NCBI GenBank assembly: GCA_021234535.1
Contig: CM037840.1
Location: 25,301,020-25,365,019, forward strand
Direction: 5' to 3'
Length of the DNA: 64,000 nucleotides
DNA from: Stichopus chloronotus
Taxonomy: Eukaryota > Echinodermata > Holothuroidea > Aspidochirotida > Stichopodidae
Part shown: in pieces, positions 24,693 to 38,300 of the stretch
Layout: each line of letters begins with the position of its first letter
Numbering within the stretch: position 1 is the stretch's first letter
The notes under the pieces: model-generated
The model's database searches: none
Told to the model about the DNA's origin: nothing
The model's input: the letters and a program-made list of their open reading frames with translations, nothing else
Program-made: the position numbers and the translations under genes

Positions 24693-26924
24693 GATGGTGA
24701 AAAATTTATTTCCTGCAGTCAGCTTAACAGTATCAAAAACAAGAGTTATAAGCTGAAGAAATCAATTACGTTAATGAAGTATACAATTGTCATAAACTTA
24801 TCAAATCTGCAGTTAACCGATGACGTAAACTTAATTTTCAGTAAAAAATGCTAGTCTTTAAGTTTTATCTTTGACGGTAACAGAAAACTAATGGATGTGT
24901 CACGTCAGCTACCACAGTCGGTCACGTCTTTCCACCTTTCTGTCGTTCCCTTTCATGACTTCCCCCCCCCCCCCTCCACTGTGAAGTAACAAGTACATGG
25001 ATTACGTCATTGACTTCTTGGCTGAACCTATCCTTGTACTTGAAATGAAAGCTATAAATAGCTCTCTGACGTGTCTAGAATAATGATTACCCTCTGGAAA
25101 GTACAATGACAATACGTGAAGTTTGTTTCAATAGGCCAATAACATACCGATTACGGGCCGCTTCAGTTATCGATTTTTGGCCACCAACTTTCGTATTCGA
25201 ATAGATTTTACGTAGTGTAATTAGGCGGGGGGGGGGGGGGGATCAAATCTTGCTGATGCTATTCGTGGTGTTCTCAGGATAATTCACCGACCTCCTTCAG
25301 TTGACGGCACAATACCTACCGACAGGTAACTGCAGCAAATGAATTTGTTTTCCAAGAGAAGTCACCGGGACCTTGTCTTTAGTGCACGCTATTTTAACAC
25401 TGCTCTGTTGAATTGCACCCACATTTAGCTCAGCACAAAAACGGTTTTGTGTCTGATTGTGTGCAGTGGACACTCCGTATCAAAAATAACAATAACAAGG
25501 CTGAATGTCACATGTTTCTACTTTCACACACGATCTGTAAACTATATTATATTCATAATTATGAGTTATGTCATATGGCTTTATTACGTAGGAAAAAGAA
25601 AATACCTCACAGACTGTAAAGCGGCTGTGCAAACTAATTGGTGTCAATCAAACGTGGAATAATTAAACGAATAAAACAGGTAGATTTGGCAAACATAGCA
25701 ACAAATGTAAAGCTATTATTGGGACCAACATGGAAAACTTTTTACTTGTATGGAGATTCGTCTTCAAAAAATTAAGCTTTTAATTAATTTAAGATATAAT
25801 AGTAACACCGTCTAAATACAGCTATTAATAGCAGCATTAATGACGTCGAAAGGTTATTCTCAAGGAACACAGGTATGCATAATTTGCTATAATTTCGTAA
25901 TTTAATTTCACTCAGATTTTCAACTGTGTTACAACTTGTAAATGTTTGAAGTTACTTTGTACTGTGCATGTGGCTTTGTGGTATTTATAGGCTATATATA
26001 TATTTTTTTTTATGTACACTTATTTTGTTTTTCTTCCTTTAACTTTTGTGACTCCGTAACTATTGTACCTCTTTCGTTAATTTAACTCCCTATATTTTTT
26101 GTTTTTTCTTTTACTCTACGGGTTGCTTTCTTTTGCACAGTGGATGAGGGTGTCATTTCAGATAAGCTATGGCTAAAAGAGTCACCTTCTGTAAGTTAAA
26201 TTGAAATAAAGTATGAAAAGAAACGTAGGCTTACAGATCATGTGGGATCGCTTGAACGTTGGTAAATTTTCCATTCTGAGCCTTGAACACAATGTAAAAG
26301 AGGGGCGACATGACTGTACTGCGGGTGGAGTGACGTCATTCCTACATGGTCGGGTGTTTACTCTGCCACTGAAGGAATTCAGCGAACAACAGCAGAGATT
26401 AAAGAACAAAAGACAGAGGCAAACATGACACGTTGCTAACATGCATCAAGTTACATGTGTTGTTTGACTTAGACACAAATCCTAAGCTGTTAGGCTAACT
26501 GTAAATTTTTGTTAAAGTATGTTTGAATAAGTTGTTAGCTTATCATGCATAAGTGGCTGTAGGATCGCATAGTTTGAGAGCATGGAGGATGGACGGTTGC
26601 CCTTGTATAATGAATTGTTATGATTACTCTGTCAACATAACGGAACTGATTGAATACTGGTGACGTAACCACCATTGTTCATTCGACCTTTGACGACAAA
26701 AAAAAGGGCAAAAGAGGTAAGGCCTTTGGTCGGAGTTTCAATTTAAACACCATACAATAACTTGGAATGACATAAACTTTACAGGACGTGGTACATCAGC
26801 ATGATTAAGCAGGGTTCATCGTTTGTTGTGATACTAGTACAAGACCATGTTGGCGACTGCTTCAAGAGTATAGTGGTGGATCATCGACGGGTCGAGTATG
26901 CTACCCACAGGAGTCATGACGGGT

Positions 26925-27005
26925 GAGGGTTAGCTTGGTTGTCAGGAGAGGGTCTGTCCATTTTGCAACTAATCTTTGGGTCCCGGAATCAAATCCCGGA
27001 ACCAC
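26925..27005 (+). repeat. candidate tRNA-derived SINE
   Basis: GGTTAGCTTGGTTGTCAG resembles a tRNA A box, and GGAATCAAATCCCGG about 50 bp later resembles a B box. The moderately GC-rich stretch ends in the CAT microsatellite about 400 bp downstream, which could be a SINE tail. Confidence 0.3.
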
Positions 27006-27409
27006 TTTAACATTTCACGGGGACTCATAGTTGGCTTGTTTAGTTAAGTTGTTTAAAGTGGTCCCTGTTGTCCAATTTCGGTCTAGTCCGCCTCAGGTTA
27101 CTCTCTGGGCTTCTGAGCTGGGCAAGTTTTTCACCCCTCTTAGTCCTTTGGGGAAAGTGGGTAGAGACTGGGGACACACTCTCGTACGTCAGGATGATGG
27201 GGACATTAAATGGTGGTCTACGGAACGCTGAGGTTTGGAGCTTGCATTGCGATGGTCTGGTTTCAGCCCAACATCGTTACCCTCTGGAGACCTTTAGGAA
27301 AAGAAGGCGAATGTCGCCGGTTTTCATCCACGTTCAACATGGTATAGTGTCCTTGATGGGCCTATATGGACTTCCTGATCCTCAAACTTTCAAACTCAAA
27401 AGGACAATC

Positions 27410-27518
27410 ATAATTACCATCAAGCAGATCACCATAGCATCATCACACAGTCATCCTTCAATCATCATCATGATGCAGTTATCATGTAATTACCATCATA
27501 CAAGCATCATCATCTTCG

Positions 27519-27554
<36 letters not shown>

Positions 27555-27750
27555 CCATGCAATCAACATTCAATCATAATCATACAAAAATCAACACACA
27601 GTCATCTTCATATGATCATCATCATACAATCATCATCATGTAATCATCATCATACAATTGTCATCATACAATCATCATCATACAATCATCATTAATATAC
27701 TATCATCTCCACACAATCATTATCATACAATCATCATCATATATAGGGCT
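27410..27750. repeat. CAT/ATC microsatellite, interrupted
   Basis: CATCATCAT runs interrupted by CATACAATCAT and AATCATACAA-type units. Pure core at about 27,517-27,555. Confidence 0.85.
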
Positions 27751-30700
27751 ACAATCAATACCATCGTCGTCATATTTTCAACACGCACATCATACTGGCT
27801 GACATGCTTCTACAATTAATAGCGACACAGACATTCGTGCTAAACTTTTCATAAATTCTCCATAGCGTGACAGAGAATGCTAAGACACGTGCACTGGAAG
27901 GTGATATGCTATAGTTCCTGCTCTTTTATAATCTGCCATCTTTAAATTGACGAAAGGACTTATGAAACAGACCAGACTAATCTGACAAACACATCGCACT
28001 GGAAATCTGTATCCTCTTTCGTTCGCTCCGACGATTTTATTGTTGCTTCTTTCCAAAAATAGTCCAACGATTTTTTTTACCCCTAATTAGATCATGGAAG
28101 GCTCCGAGACAAAAGTTAAGTCTTTGTTACCCGCTGTTCATTTGATCTATTTCAAGGTTAACTTCTATTTCCAGGCGATAGGGGCAGACTGATGTTCCGT
28201 AGCTTGTCTTCCTGTGAATTCCCACAGACGGGATGATAGCATACCGGTCAATTGAGAAACTATTGATAACTTACTTAAAAAAGAAAAGGAAAAAGGACTT
28301 TACGGTTCAAAGACTTCTTTTATTTCCTATTTATCCCGCTCGTCCATTGCAGCTCCCCCCCCCCCCTTGATTGCACGCTGAAATGGGTCATCGAGGTAAT
28401 GTATCATGTCAAATATGAAAAGATCCAACACACACAGACAGTGGTTGAATGGGTCCACCTGTAGCAACAACCTGTTGTCATTTCTGTGCACCACTTTCGT
28501 CGCAGAAATCCCCCACGTTTGTCTTTTTTTTTTCTCACCACTTTTGTCACAGAACATCAATCCCTTTTGCTTCAGTCGTAGCTGAAATTTCTGGGCTTAA
28601 ATGTTTGAATTAACTCCTGGAAATAAGTACATGCAAATATTTTAATTTGGGTGGCAGAAAAATTGAGACCTATTTTTTTTGTATCAGAATTGTAGTGTTG
28701 GGGCACTAGTCCTCCCCTCTCCCCCCCCCCGCCCCGTCCTCTTACAAAATCAGGTGCATATGTAGCCGGTATGATTACTCCTTCCCAAACCCTAAGGTTT
28801 ACCTGTGGTGGAACTTTCTATAGACAATTGATTGTTTATCTAGGTATTCAGATATTCTCTAAGAAAGGAAATCAGTAAAGTGTAACTGCGACCTTACCTG
28901 TATTTTAAACCTTTGTAAAACAGAGATTACTGTTTTCCCCCCACCCAACGTAACTCCGAATTGAATTGTTGGCAATGATATACTCACTACAGACTAACCT
29001 ATTCTTCAGGGTGAAAAGTACTGTCTAATGGCGCTCTGTCTAAAGAGTGTTGGCAGAGTACCGTTTTTAATTTCCAGTATTCAAATTCGTCTTGTGTTAA
29101 AATATTTCACACAGTTACACATAATTATCCATGCTTTTTCAGTAAGTTTTATTTAAAAAAAACATTCCAGGATAAGCAGGAGAGTTTCATGGCTATATCA
29201 TGAATCATTTAAGCAATAATCAAGAGGAGCAACATCCATCACTCATCTACCTTTGATTTATATCTCATATATAATCTTTAATTGATCCCCACACACACAC
29301 TCTTTAGTTCACCTGCAACGTTGTATTAAGGAGGGGTCCAGTGCATAACATTTTAAGATCCATTGGAATTGTCCCACATGAAGGTATTCCGAAGTTTCTT
29401 TCAGCATTCGGCCCTATGTATCGAAGGTAAACTGCAACAGAACATGTTCGATGTTCTGAGACAAACGTGGACGGTGACCTAAATATTAAACCTCGTCACT
29501 CCTCCCTGGTCGAACCTATATAGCCAAGATTGATATTATACTACATTTCATCAAGGGAATGATGTTGATGTAAGTTCGTCTTGTTCTTCTCTCGGTTAAT
29601 CGATTAATCGATTTCATGTATGACGTCATAGTTGAAATGTACAAAAAATGTACACAAGCAAACTCTTACATGCTCTCTTAATTTTTCGTCTTTGTCTCAC
29701 AGTTTTCACAGATGCCTTAAATTTAAGTCATGTCTTTTCTTAACTTAAGTTTGTGATATAATGTGGATTTTTGTTAGTACAGGGAGATGTTAGAGTGGCA
29801 TCTCCCTGTCTTAAACGGGGGGGGGGGGGCACAATCTGTGGAAATTTACCCTCACAAACTTCTTTGGAATCTACCTGCAATAGTTGTAGGAAATATCGGT
29901 TCAAATGCATGGTGCACGGTTTTTGAGCGCGATTAATCGGACTGCCGCAGTGTAATCGCAATTACTGATGAGTAATCGATTACGACTCTCCGTACTGGAA
30001 GATTCTCTTGAAACGCAACGTTTAATTTTAGGTTGAAAAAAAATACCTAAGTCATCAGTAAAACTGGATTGTCACCACCTCGTAGTAACAAACCAACAAA
30101 ATAAAGTGCAATATCATGGATAACAAGCGGAAAATGTGACGAGAACCCAAGTTTTTGTTTTCTCTTTTGGCGCGCAAACTGAAGTAATATGCAGGTAGCA
30201 TAAGACTGACTTCAGGGCCCGACGCAGACGATAAGGGGTTGATCATCTGACTGTCACGATTATTTTGTGACGTTCGCTCACCCATTGGTGGTAAAGAGAC
30301 AGCACGGTGATGACGAGCATACAAACGACACTGAGATATGTTCAGTACTTTGTACTATTGTGTACTTTCCCAGAGACTGGGGGTAAGAAAGAGATACAAG
30401 AACACCCTAAGGTAAGGCTTTTTCCTCTTTTTTTTTCGCAATGAACGCTGTCTCTGGCGCTCGGCGAGCGCAATCCTCTGCTATTGAGGACGCTATTTCA
30501 TCAAACGTCTCATTCTATTGAACATGAGATTGAGTAGGGTGCGCGTGTAAAATAGAATATCAATCCTGCATACACGTGTCTTCTGTATTCCACTACAACC
30601 AACCTCTTTCGTTCTTGTTATAGCAAAATGCTCTTATGTAAGGGAAATTTGGTACTTCGGTTTAATAATGATAAAAAGTGCATGCCTCCGTTTTTGGTTT

Positions 30701-31999
30701 TGATGAAATCGCTATAACCTATCGATTGATCTTAACTTCGTTTTCCAACTTCTTTAAACCTAGGCATTTAAAGTGGTAAGAAGAACGGTTAATGGCCATT
30801 TGATGACTTGCAAATTCGTTTGTCTTCTAAAATATGATCGAAAGTCTCCATAAAAACATAATAAGTTCATATTACAAATCTTCCGGAAGTTAGACGAAAA
30901 ATCTGCTAGTACACAATTTGATTTTCGAACTTCTTTTTTTTGCAGAACCAGCATTTGGAACTCACATATCGCAGTAAAAATTTTTATTTTGTCATTCTTT
31001 TTATGTTTTAGAGATTATCAGCAACCTTTTTCGCAAATCAGGAATTTTTCAGCAAGTTACATATTTTTCATATGAATGAGCTAGTAAAAGTTTTCTGTTG
31101 CATAACAAAAAAAGAAAAGAAAAAAGTTAGTATTGCTATAGCCTACTGCTTTAAGGGAGGCACCCCTGTGGGGTTTCATTCTGAAGTGCCCAGCGTGACA
31201 TTAAGAATGTTAGTATTGTAGTAGCGCTCCACTTTATGTTGTACTTATTCCACCTCGTTGAAAGATATGAAAAGAAATGTTCAATAAATCGATTACCAAG
31301 TCAAACATAATGCGCTAACGAGGTGTCAGAAGGGATTAAGAAGGAAATCGCATACCAGTTGGGAAATTTCCTAAATGCCCAACTGGGTATGCGACAGGTT
31401 TTTCAATGGGTTCACCAAGGTTTACGTAACATCGATAAATTTAGTTTAGATTTATTAAACGTTGACCAGAATGAGTACTTAGTTCCTGTATTCACAGAAA
31501 AGCCCATAAAGGACTTAGCCTAACTATACCAGGGGAAAATTTTTGGATCGGTCGAAAAACAAAAACAACCTAAAAACACGAAATGCTCTCCTTTCGGTTG
31601 GTGTTAACAAGAGCATTTTGGTCCCGGAGAGAATTTTGATTGAAAATTTTTTTACCCCACCTTCACTGGGGATACGTCAATAAAATGAGACCAAACGTAG
31701 GGAAGATATCCTAGAAACCACCGAAGAGACGGAGTGAGAGCTTGTTGTGAATGTGTAATATCCTCCGTGGTCGTCTGTGTCTATTGTTCTGCTTTGTAGG
31801 GTTTTAACATTTTTGACATCTCATCACGTACCACAATCGCAGGCAAAAATTCTCTCCCATCATCCCTACTGTTTCGTTCATGAACATGTCAGAGAGACGT
31901 GTGTCGAGGAATGCACTTTCACTTTAAAACTCGTAGTAGTAACGCTTGAAAGTCTGATCTTTTGTGCATTCTTATACTATTGCCAGTCTATATTTACAT

Positions 32000-32480
32000 A
32001 TTATGACGTTAACCTTTTTACTTTCGCATATAAGGCACCGCTCACTATGCATAATTAGGAGATGTTCGTCCTTACTACCAATAATATGTAAATACCACAC
32101 ATGTAGAAATTCTACACTAACATCATTGTTTCATTGTTATTATTATTATTATTATTATTGCTGAAGGGAATTTGGACGACGATTTCAAGACTTCTAATTG
32201 CATTTATTAGGCACCACCCATTAATGCATAGTAATGAGATGTCCATTCTTACTATCGACATCATATTAACACCATACATATAGAGAGCGACTTTTGCACT
32301 AACGTCATTGAATCGAATTTTAAGAGCTACGTTTGAACATTAGCGCTTCAAGAAAATTATTTGTATTAGACTCCGCCCACAATGCATAGTAATGAGATGT
32401 TAATTGGCACAGAAAACACCTAGACGACAAGTGTGAAGACACTACTAACAGCATTGCACTATTGTTGAAGGGAATCTTCA
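32000..32480. repeat. ~170-bp degenerate tandem repeat (3 units)
   Basis: The block GGCACC(A/G)CCCA-TAATGCATAGTAATGAGATGT recurs near 32,033, 32,209 and 32,371, each followed by TTACTA, ATATTAA and CACTAACGTCATTG-like sequence. A TTA microsatellite sits at 32,139-32,160. A weaker related block is near 32,733. Confidence 0.5.
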
Positions 32481-33229
32481 ACATTATCTTTACAGAAATT
32501 TCGTTTTTGCCTTAATTTAAAAAAAAAAAAAAATTACTGCTGATGTCTCAAGAAAGACGTTTTCTCATGATAAACATTACGATTAGATGATCAACATACT
32601 GCTGCAAGGGTTAGAGAACGTCCTCTAGAGAAAGGATATACATGCATGGTATATTATGTTAAATCTGGCTGCGAGAATCATAGGATGAGCTGTTTTAAAC
32701 ATTTAGCAGTGTGGCAAGGATTGTGTTAATCCCCGCCCAATGATTAGTATACATGACGTCATCACAAGACTACCAACTGACTATGGCCTACCTCTTTGTG
32801 TCAGTCACATATGATAATAATTCACCGTCACGATTGAGATTTTGCATACCAGGAATTTTACAAGGGAAAGCTGCAATCAGCTTGACGTTATCCTTTCTAC
32901 ATCACGAGCACGTCTGCCACGCTGTCGCTCTGGACCACTTGCATCTGTGTGCTATTTTTGAAAGGGAAACTGGATTAACTGTTATTGAAAAAAAAAAAGA
33001 TTTTCTGACAAATTTAAGCCTATCCTACTCATTAGTATGCATACCATTTGCAAAAAGGACCATATGCTAGCACAAGTTCTCTTCATCATTCTTAAGATTC
33101 TGTTTACAAGCATTCTGCTGAAAAAACGCATCATAATTAACCCCCCCTCCCCCTGAGATAAACCAGATAGTTAAGGACTTGATTCCTTGCCAATATTCAT
33201 GAAGAGTAAAGGACTATGGACAGACCAAT

Positions 33230-33950
33230 TTATAGTTCAAGCATATCCTCCGTGTTAACAAAGTTTTCAAATTATGATTTCTACTGATCTTAAGTGACCT
33301 TTGACCGCCACAAAATATGACATCTACTTATCAAGAAACTAGTAATGATCTAAGTTTGAAGCTCCTGCAACGTTCACTTCTTGATATGTCTCTCTAAAAA
33401 AGGTCCTCAGACTTAAATCTTTGATGACCTCAAATAACCCTTGACCTCCATGAGAAATATTAAATATCATCATATGACAGTGCATCAACTGCACAATACG
33501 TTTCAAGTTTTAACAACTTTCCTCCCTTTGAGATACAGTACCATGTTTACAAGTTTTCAAACTATGACCTCTACTGACCTTAAATGTCCCTTGACTGACA
33601 GAAAAGTGACGAATTTTATATTCACTAAGAGCTACTAATGTTTCAGTTTAGGCAATATCTACCTCTTAAGACATCTAAATCTTGTTGAAAGTCTTCCAAG
33701 TTTAACCTTTGTGGATCTCAAATGACCTTTGACATCTATGAAACAGTAGGAATCATTTACTCGCAATCAACAACCTAAACACCAAGTCTGAAGTTCCAAT
33801 TACTTGATTCTTGGTGTACCGCGTAAACGAGATTATCAACCGACCGCAAGTGACCTTTGACCTCCACAAAAATACCACCATATTTGCAAGGTTCTCAAAG
33901 TATGACCTCTAGTAACCTTCAGTGACATTTGACCTCCATCCAAACTAACA
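33230..33950. repeat. degenerate ~140-bp tandem array, opposite orientation
   Basis: Same family as the 8-9 kb array but inverted: TGACCTTTGACC at 33,295, variants near 33,432, 33,585, 33,723, and a perfect DR1 (TGACCTTTGACCT) at 33,851-33,863, spaced about 130-150 bp. Blocks such as GTTTTCAAACTATGACCTCTACTG recur. Confidence 0.6.
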
Positions 33951-34959
33951 AATACTTTCTGCTTACCACTAAGACAGTGGCGCAGACCGTTAGGACCAAT
34001 CATCGTTTATAAAAGAAGAGCAGGTCACGACGATGCTTCTAGATAGGATAGAAGGTAACAGTAGCCTTTACTGGCATTCTGTGCCACCGTCACATTCTCA
34101 TTGAAAACTACCAGCGTTTTTAGCTTAAAGTTCCACCACAGGTCCCCCCCCCCCCCCCCCACGGATATCTTACTCAGAATGGAATACCTACACACCGACT
34201 TCGGAGATTCAAACAAGTTTGCTTTTCTTGGGATATCGTGTTCACAACCAAGCTGTCACATACGAACGTACACCAGTACAAACCATGGCACAGACTTGCA
34301 CACACACACCCACACCCATACTAAGACATGTAAGAATCCTTTTGTCTTTGGCGAGGAATAAAAAAGTCGCTACTTTGATCAAGGAAACACTTACAGCAAC
34401 TTTAGGCGGCCTATCAGGCCTTTCTATTCATCCTACTGCCTGGTTTGGGCTCATTTGCACTTTTTCTTACGACTACCATTCCTCCCTCATCAATGTGCAC
34501 CAGATCCATCATGTACCAAATTAAAAGGGTTCTCATCCAAATTGATACACTCACATTCCAAATATGAGATGGGTCTGGGCTTCTAAGTTCTGGGCTTCTG
34601 ATATTGTGCCAACGAACAGGATTTCACACATCAGCACAACCACCAGAAGGACAACGGTTGTTGTCGAAACTCCAAAAAAAAAAATGGAAAGTGGAAAATG
34701 CAACTTTGAATCAATCATGCAAATTTTATTACAGAAATGTTCAAACCCATATGTATACAATGTTTGTATGCACTACCGCAAATAAAAAATAATGATGATG
34801 ACAACGATAATGAACCAAACTAAGAGAACTAAAATACAGGAAGCCGACGATTAGTTTTTTTTTTCCCCTTCCACGCACAGAGCCAATAAACCTGGATGGG
34901 GGGGGGGGGAGGGGCATGGGCAGTCTTGACCGGACACAAACAACGGTTCAACAACAAAG

Positions 34960-35148
34960 ATGGCGCCTGAGACTGCGGATGCAGTGAAGCACCAGCTGCT
35001 TTGGAAGAGGACTTTTTTTCGGTATCACTGTAAAATGATGAAGGTTCTCTTAATTGAAAATATGGTTGTCATGTACTTTCTGTTGAGAACACGTTTCGCA
35101 TTTTGTACAATGTTTTGGGTCATCCCCAAGATATTGCCTGACAGATGA
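34960..35148 (+). other. possible small ORF with strong start context
   Basis: AACAAAGATGGCGCC has a near-ideal Kozak context and a YY1-like AAGATGGCG core. The first 17 codons (MAPETADAVKHQLLWKR) look protein-like and GC-richer; the remaining codons do not. It could be a first exon or retrocopy remnant. No splice donor is obvious. Confidence 0.2.
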
Positions 35149-35399
35149 AATGAGACAGCAGTTCGCGCCATTCGACAAACTGGATCAGTTCTTTTTGTGG
35201 AGACCCAACTGATAACCCTATAAAGACATGTCTTTATGAGGGTAATGGTACCACTCTACAGGGGCTGCATCCGGTCCGATCTGATGGAGAATGGCAAAAT
35301 GGGAACCTGAAACGCCCATGCCCCGTCTATTAAATTAAAAAAAAAACAAAAATGCAAAAATGATTTAAAAATTAAAAAGAGGTCGAAGAAAACATGACA

Positions 35400-38300
35400 A
35401 AACTTTAGAAAATGATGAGCAAATCATTGAGTTAGCTATGAAACAATAATTGCCATTTTACTTATTTACCTTATGCTTTTGGCCTTGGTATTATATTTCC
35501 GTTTTTTTTTTTGTTTTTGTTTTTGTTTTTATTTGCAAGGATCAGCCATTTTTGGTTTTCTTTTTCTCTCTACGTTATAAACAATACTTACTAGACCTTT
35601 TTTAAAAACCATTCCAAAGAGGATTATACACAAACCTCATATAAAAATTTGTCAGTCGTATTTAAAACGAAAATGTGACACTGTTCAAATAGATTTATCT
35701 AACAGAGAAAAAGATAGTATACAATAACTACAAGGTCAATACATAAAAAATACGAGAAAATATTCAAAAAGGAGACAATCTTACTTAACCTTTTTCCTCA
35801 AAAACTTTGAAACACATTTATGAAACATTGACACAATTTACCAAGTAGAAAGCCAACCTCGCATAAAAAGACCAAAGGCAACTTAAAAAAACCCCCGGGA
35901 ACAATTGCAGTAATATTCAAATTCGAATATGGGGTGCACACACCACATTAAAAGACAAGGGTGAGGGGGGAGACAAGGGAGCGGTCTGTGATCTCCCAAA
36001 CCAAGGTTGAAAATTAAACAGGATTGCAACTTTTGGGAAATATTGTTCTTGTTATACAGAAAAATCCAAAAATTCTCACATTTCCTCTTATATATTACAG
36101 TTTCCTTCAATCCACCCCGCCACCAAGACTACTTCAGAATGGAATGAAAAATTCTTTCCTCTCTAGTATTACTTCAAAAATTAAGACCACATCTTTGTGC
36201 ACACTGGCAGATGTCTTCTACAATTTCCTCACATATCTGCAAAAAAAAAAAAAGTATTTTCCTACTTTTCCTGTTATGCTTATTGGCATTATTATAATTA
36301 TTCATCATACAATTGAGGAGTTTTGTACAATTTACCATTGACTTTTAACCACTTACTTCGTTCCTATTGTTTGTTTTGTAGACAAAAAAAAAACACAAAA
36401 CATAGGAAAAAAACCAGACGACTAAATATGCAATAAGAAAAAAATTCCATTATCAATTTCCCTGTCGAATGTAAATTCTTCACAAATATTTATTTCCTAT
36501 ATTCAGTAATTGCTGTAAAATATATACTTGATCCAAATTCGTCGGCACTGTGGATTAAAAGAAAATAATAAACAAACCAATACAGACAAAAAAGAGAGGG
36601 TCCTAGCCAGAAAAAAAATTACACTATACAATATGGAAAATTTTTGTGTGGTTCCTTTTACACAAGACTATTTACATATTGAATATTCAAATCTCATCTC
36701 TGTTCAAGTATTTAAGCAAGGGTAGCAAATATTCCTCACATATTTTTTTTTTTACAAACTTTGCTCCAATTTACATACAAGCATCGAGTGTACACGCTAA
36801 CCAATGCGGAACGGACTCACTTCGACCAGTTTTTGTACAAGGGAACAAGAAAAAGAGTGAATTTATTACAATCCGGCTGAGTAGGGCTAAGCAAAGACAG
36901 GAAAAAAAGAACAAGGGCTTTCCATTTCTACAAATTTTTGTTTATACAAACCAATGTACAAAATGCTAGCACCTACCAATGGGCCACGACAGAAGAAAAA
37001 AAAAAAGGAAATGTTACAACGACCAGCGGATGAAAAACTGTAAAAAGAGACGTTTCTCGATGACATATCACAGGAATGGGACCAAAATTTACAGACACCG
37101 CTTTGAAACTTTAAGCTGCAGTAGTTAGAATACATGTGGTAGCATACCGAAAAGACTGGTGGACAAAAAGGGAAAAATCGCGATTACAAGCTACGAATGT
37201 ACACACACAGCGATAAGTGTTTGACATTTTAGTCTCCCGTTCTTTACGAAATGAGGTCGACCTAATTTTCTTCCAGTCGGCATCTGACATGTACACGATT
37301 TTCTTTTTTTTGTTTGGTCTCCTTTCACAGACATTTCCTGTTTTGTATTTTCTTTTTAAAGTTTCTGTACATTACTTTACAAACGACGTCTACATCCATC
37401 GCCACTTAGCACCCTCTTATGACTTGTTGGCAAGTTACTTCGGACGACGAAGACGGGACCGCACTCTGGAGGAGTCAGAGGGCGCCCCCGTCTTTCCTCA
37501 TCGTTGTGGACGAAATTGTCACCGGATTGCCTACGGTGGTAGACAGATGGCTAGATAGATATAGATACATATACATGGTATGACACACACTGGGTGACGA
37601 CAATCGACCCGTCTTTATTACAAACTTTGTCGGTATCTTTGTTCCGATTACTTTTTACACTTTTTACGAAAAAAAAAAAGAAAGAAAAGAGGTCGGAGGA
37701 GTTAAAAAAAGGAAAATTAATTGTGGGCATTGTCTCCCCTGTTCAACTTTTACAAAGGTTTTGTACATTATGAAAAAAAAAATTCCTGAATTGTTTTGTT
37801 TTTTCATTTTTACATGGACTGGAGCCAGTCAAGATATGTACCTCTTATATAACAAATAATACAGTCATTACATGGAAGATAGGCCCTTTTACGTATTCTC
37901 TCGTAAACTTTTCTTTGTGAACACTGTACAACGTTTTACAAAAAAACATGGCTTTAGACACTCCCATACAAAAATCGGTGTACCTTACGATGCTGGTATA
38001 ATTTTTTTCTCCCCCTCCCATATGCGTCCGAGCGCAACTCCCCCTCCCCTGTGTCTCTCATCTGCACCTCAACTTCCCAGTCCCCCCACCACTCTGGTTG
38101 AAAACATGTCTGTTTTTTTTGTGTGTTTTGTTAATAATTTGCTCCAAACAAAACCAGTCGTAAGGCCGGCATTTCAAAAGAGAAACTGTGTTTGCGCAGC
38201 TGTACATAACATCCTATACACTGTGAAAGGAACTTATCCCTTCTCTGTTTGTACACAATATTCAACAAAAAGCACTATTCTTCAAATTTCTCCCTGCCGA

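Larger units (their letters stand above)
17658..35399. other. gene-poor region with repeats
   Basis: Contains the Penelope insertion, a foldback element, microsatellites and two tandem arrays listed separately. Remaining ORFs are short, AT-rich and without recognised motifs. No RNA gene is recognisable. Confidence 0.5.

Noticed and set aside
24360..24854. 164-codon poly-Asp/Asn ORF and its poly-Ile antisense
   Set aside because: They arise from the GAT microsatellite, have no non-repeat coding support, and all frames are open for the same reason.
27068..27643. 191-codon plus-strand ORF
   Set aside because: The second half is the CAT microsatellite and the first half shows no family or conserved motif; a SINE-like origin is more likely.
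32753..33070. 105-codon plus-strand ORF beginning at a CRE
   Set aside because: No motif, ends in an A-run-rich stretch, composition like flanking noncoding DNA.
36669..36676. UGUAAAUA Pumilio site in pum's own 3' UTR as evidence of autoregulation
   Set aside because: By base composition about ten UGUANAUA per strand are expected in 64 kb, and the total seen is not above this.
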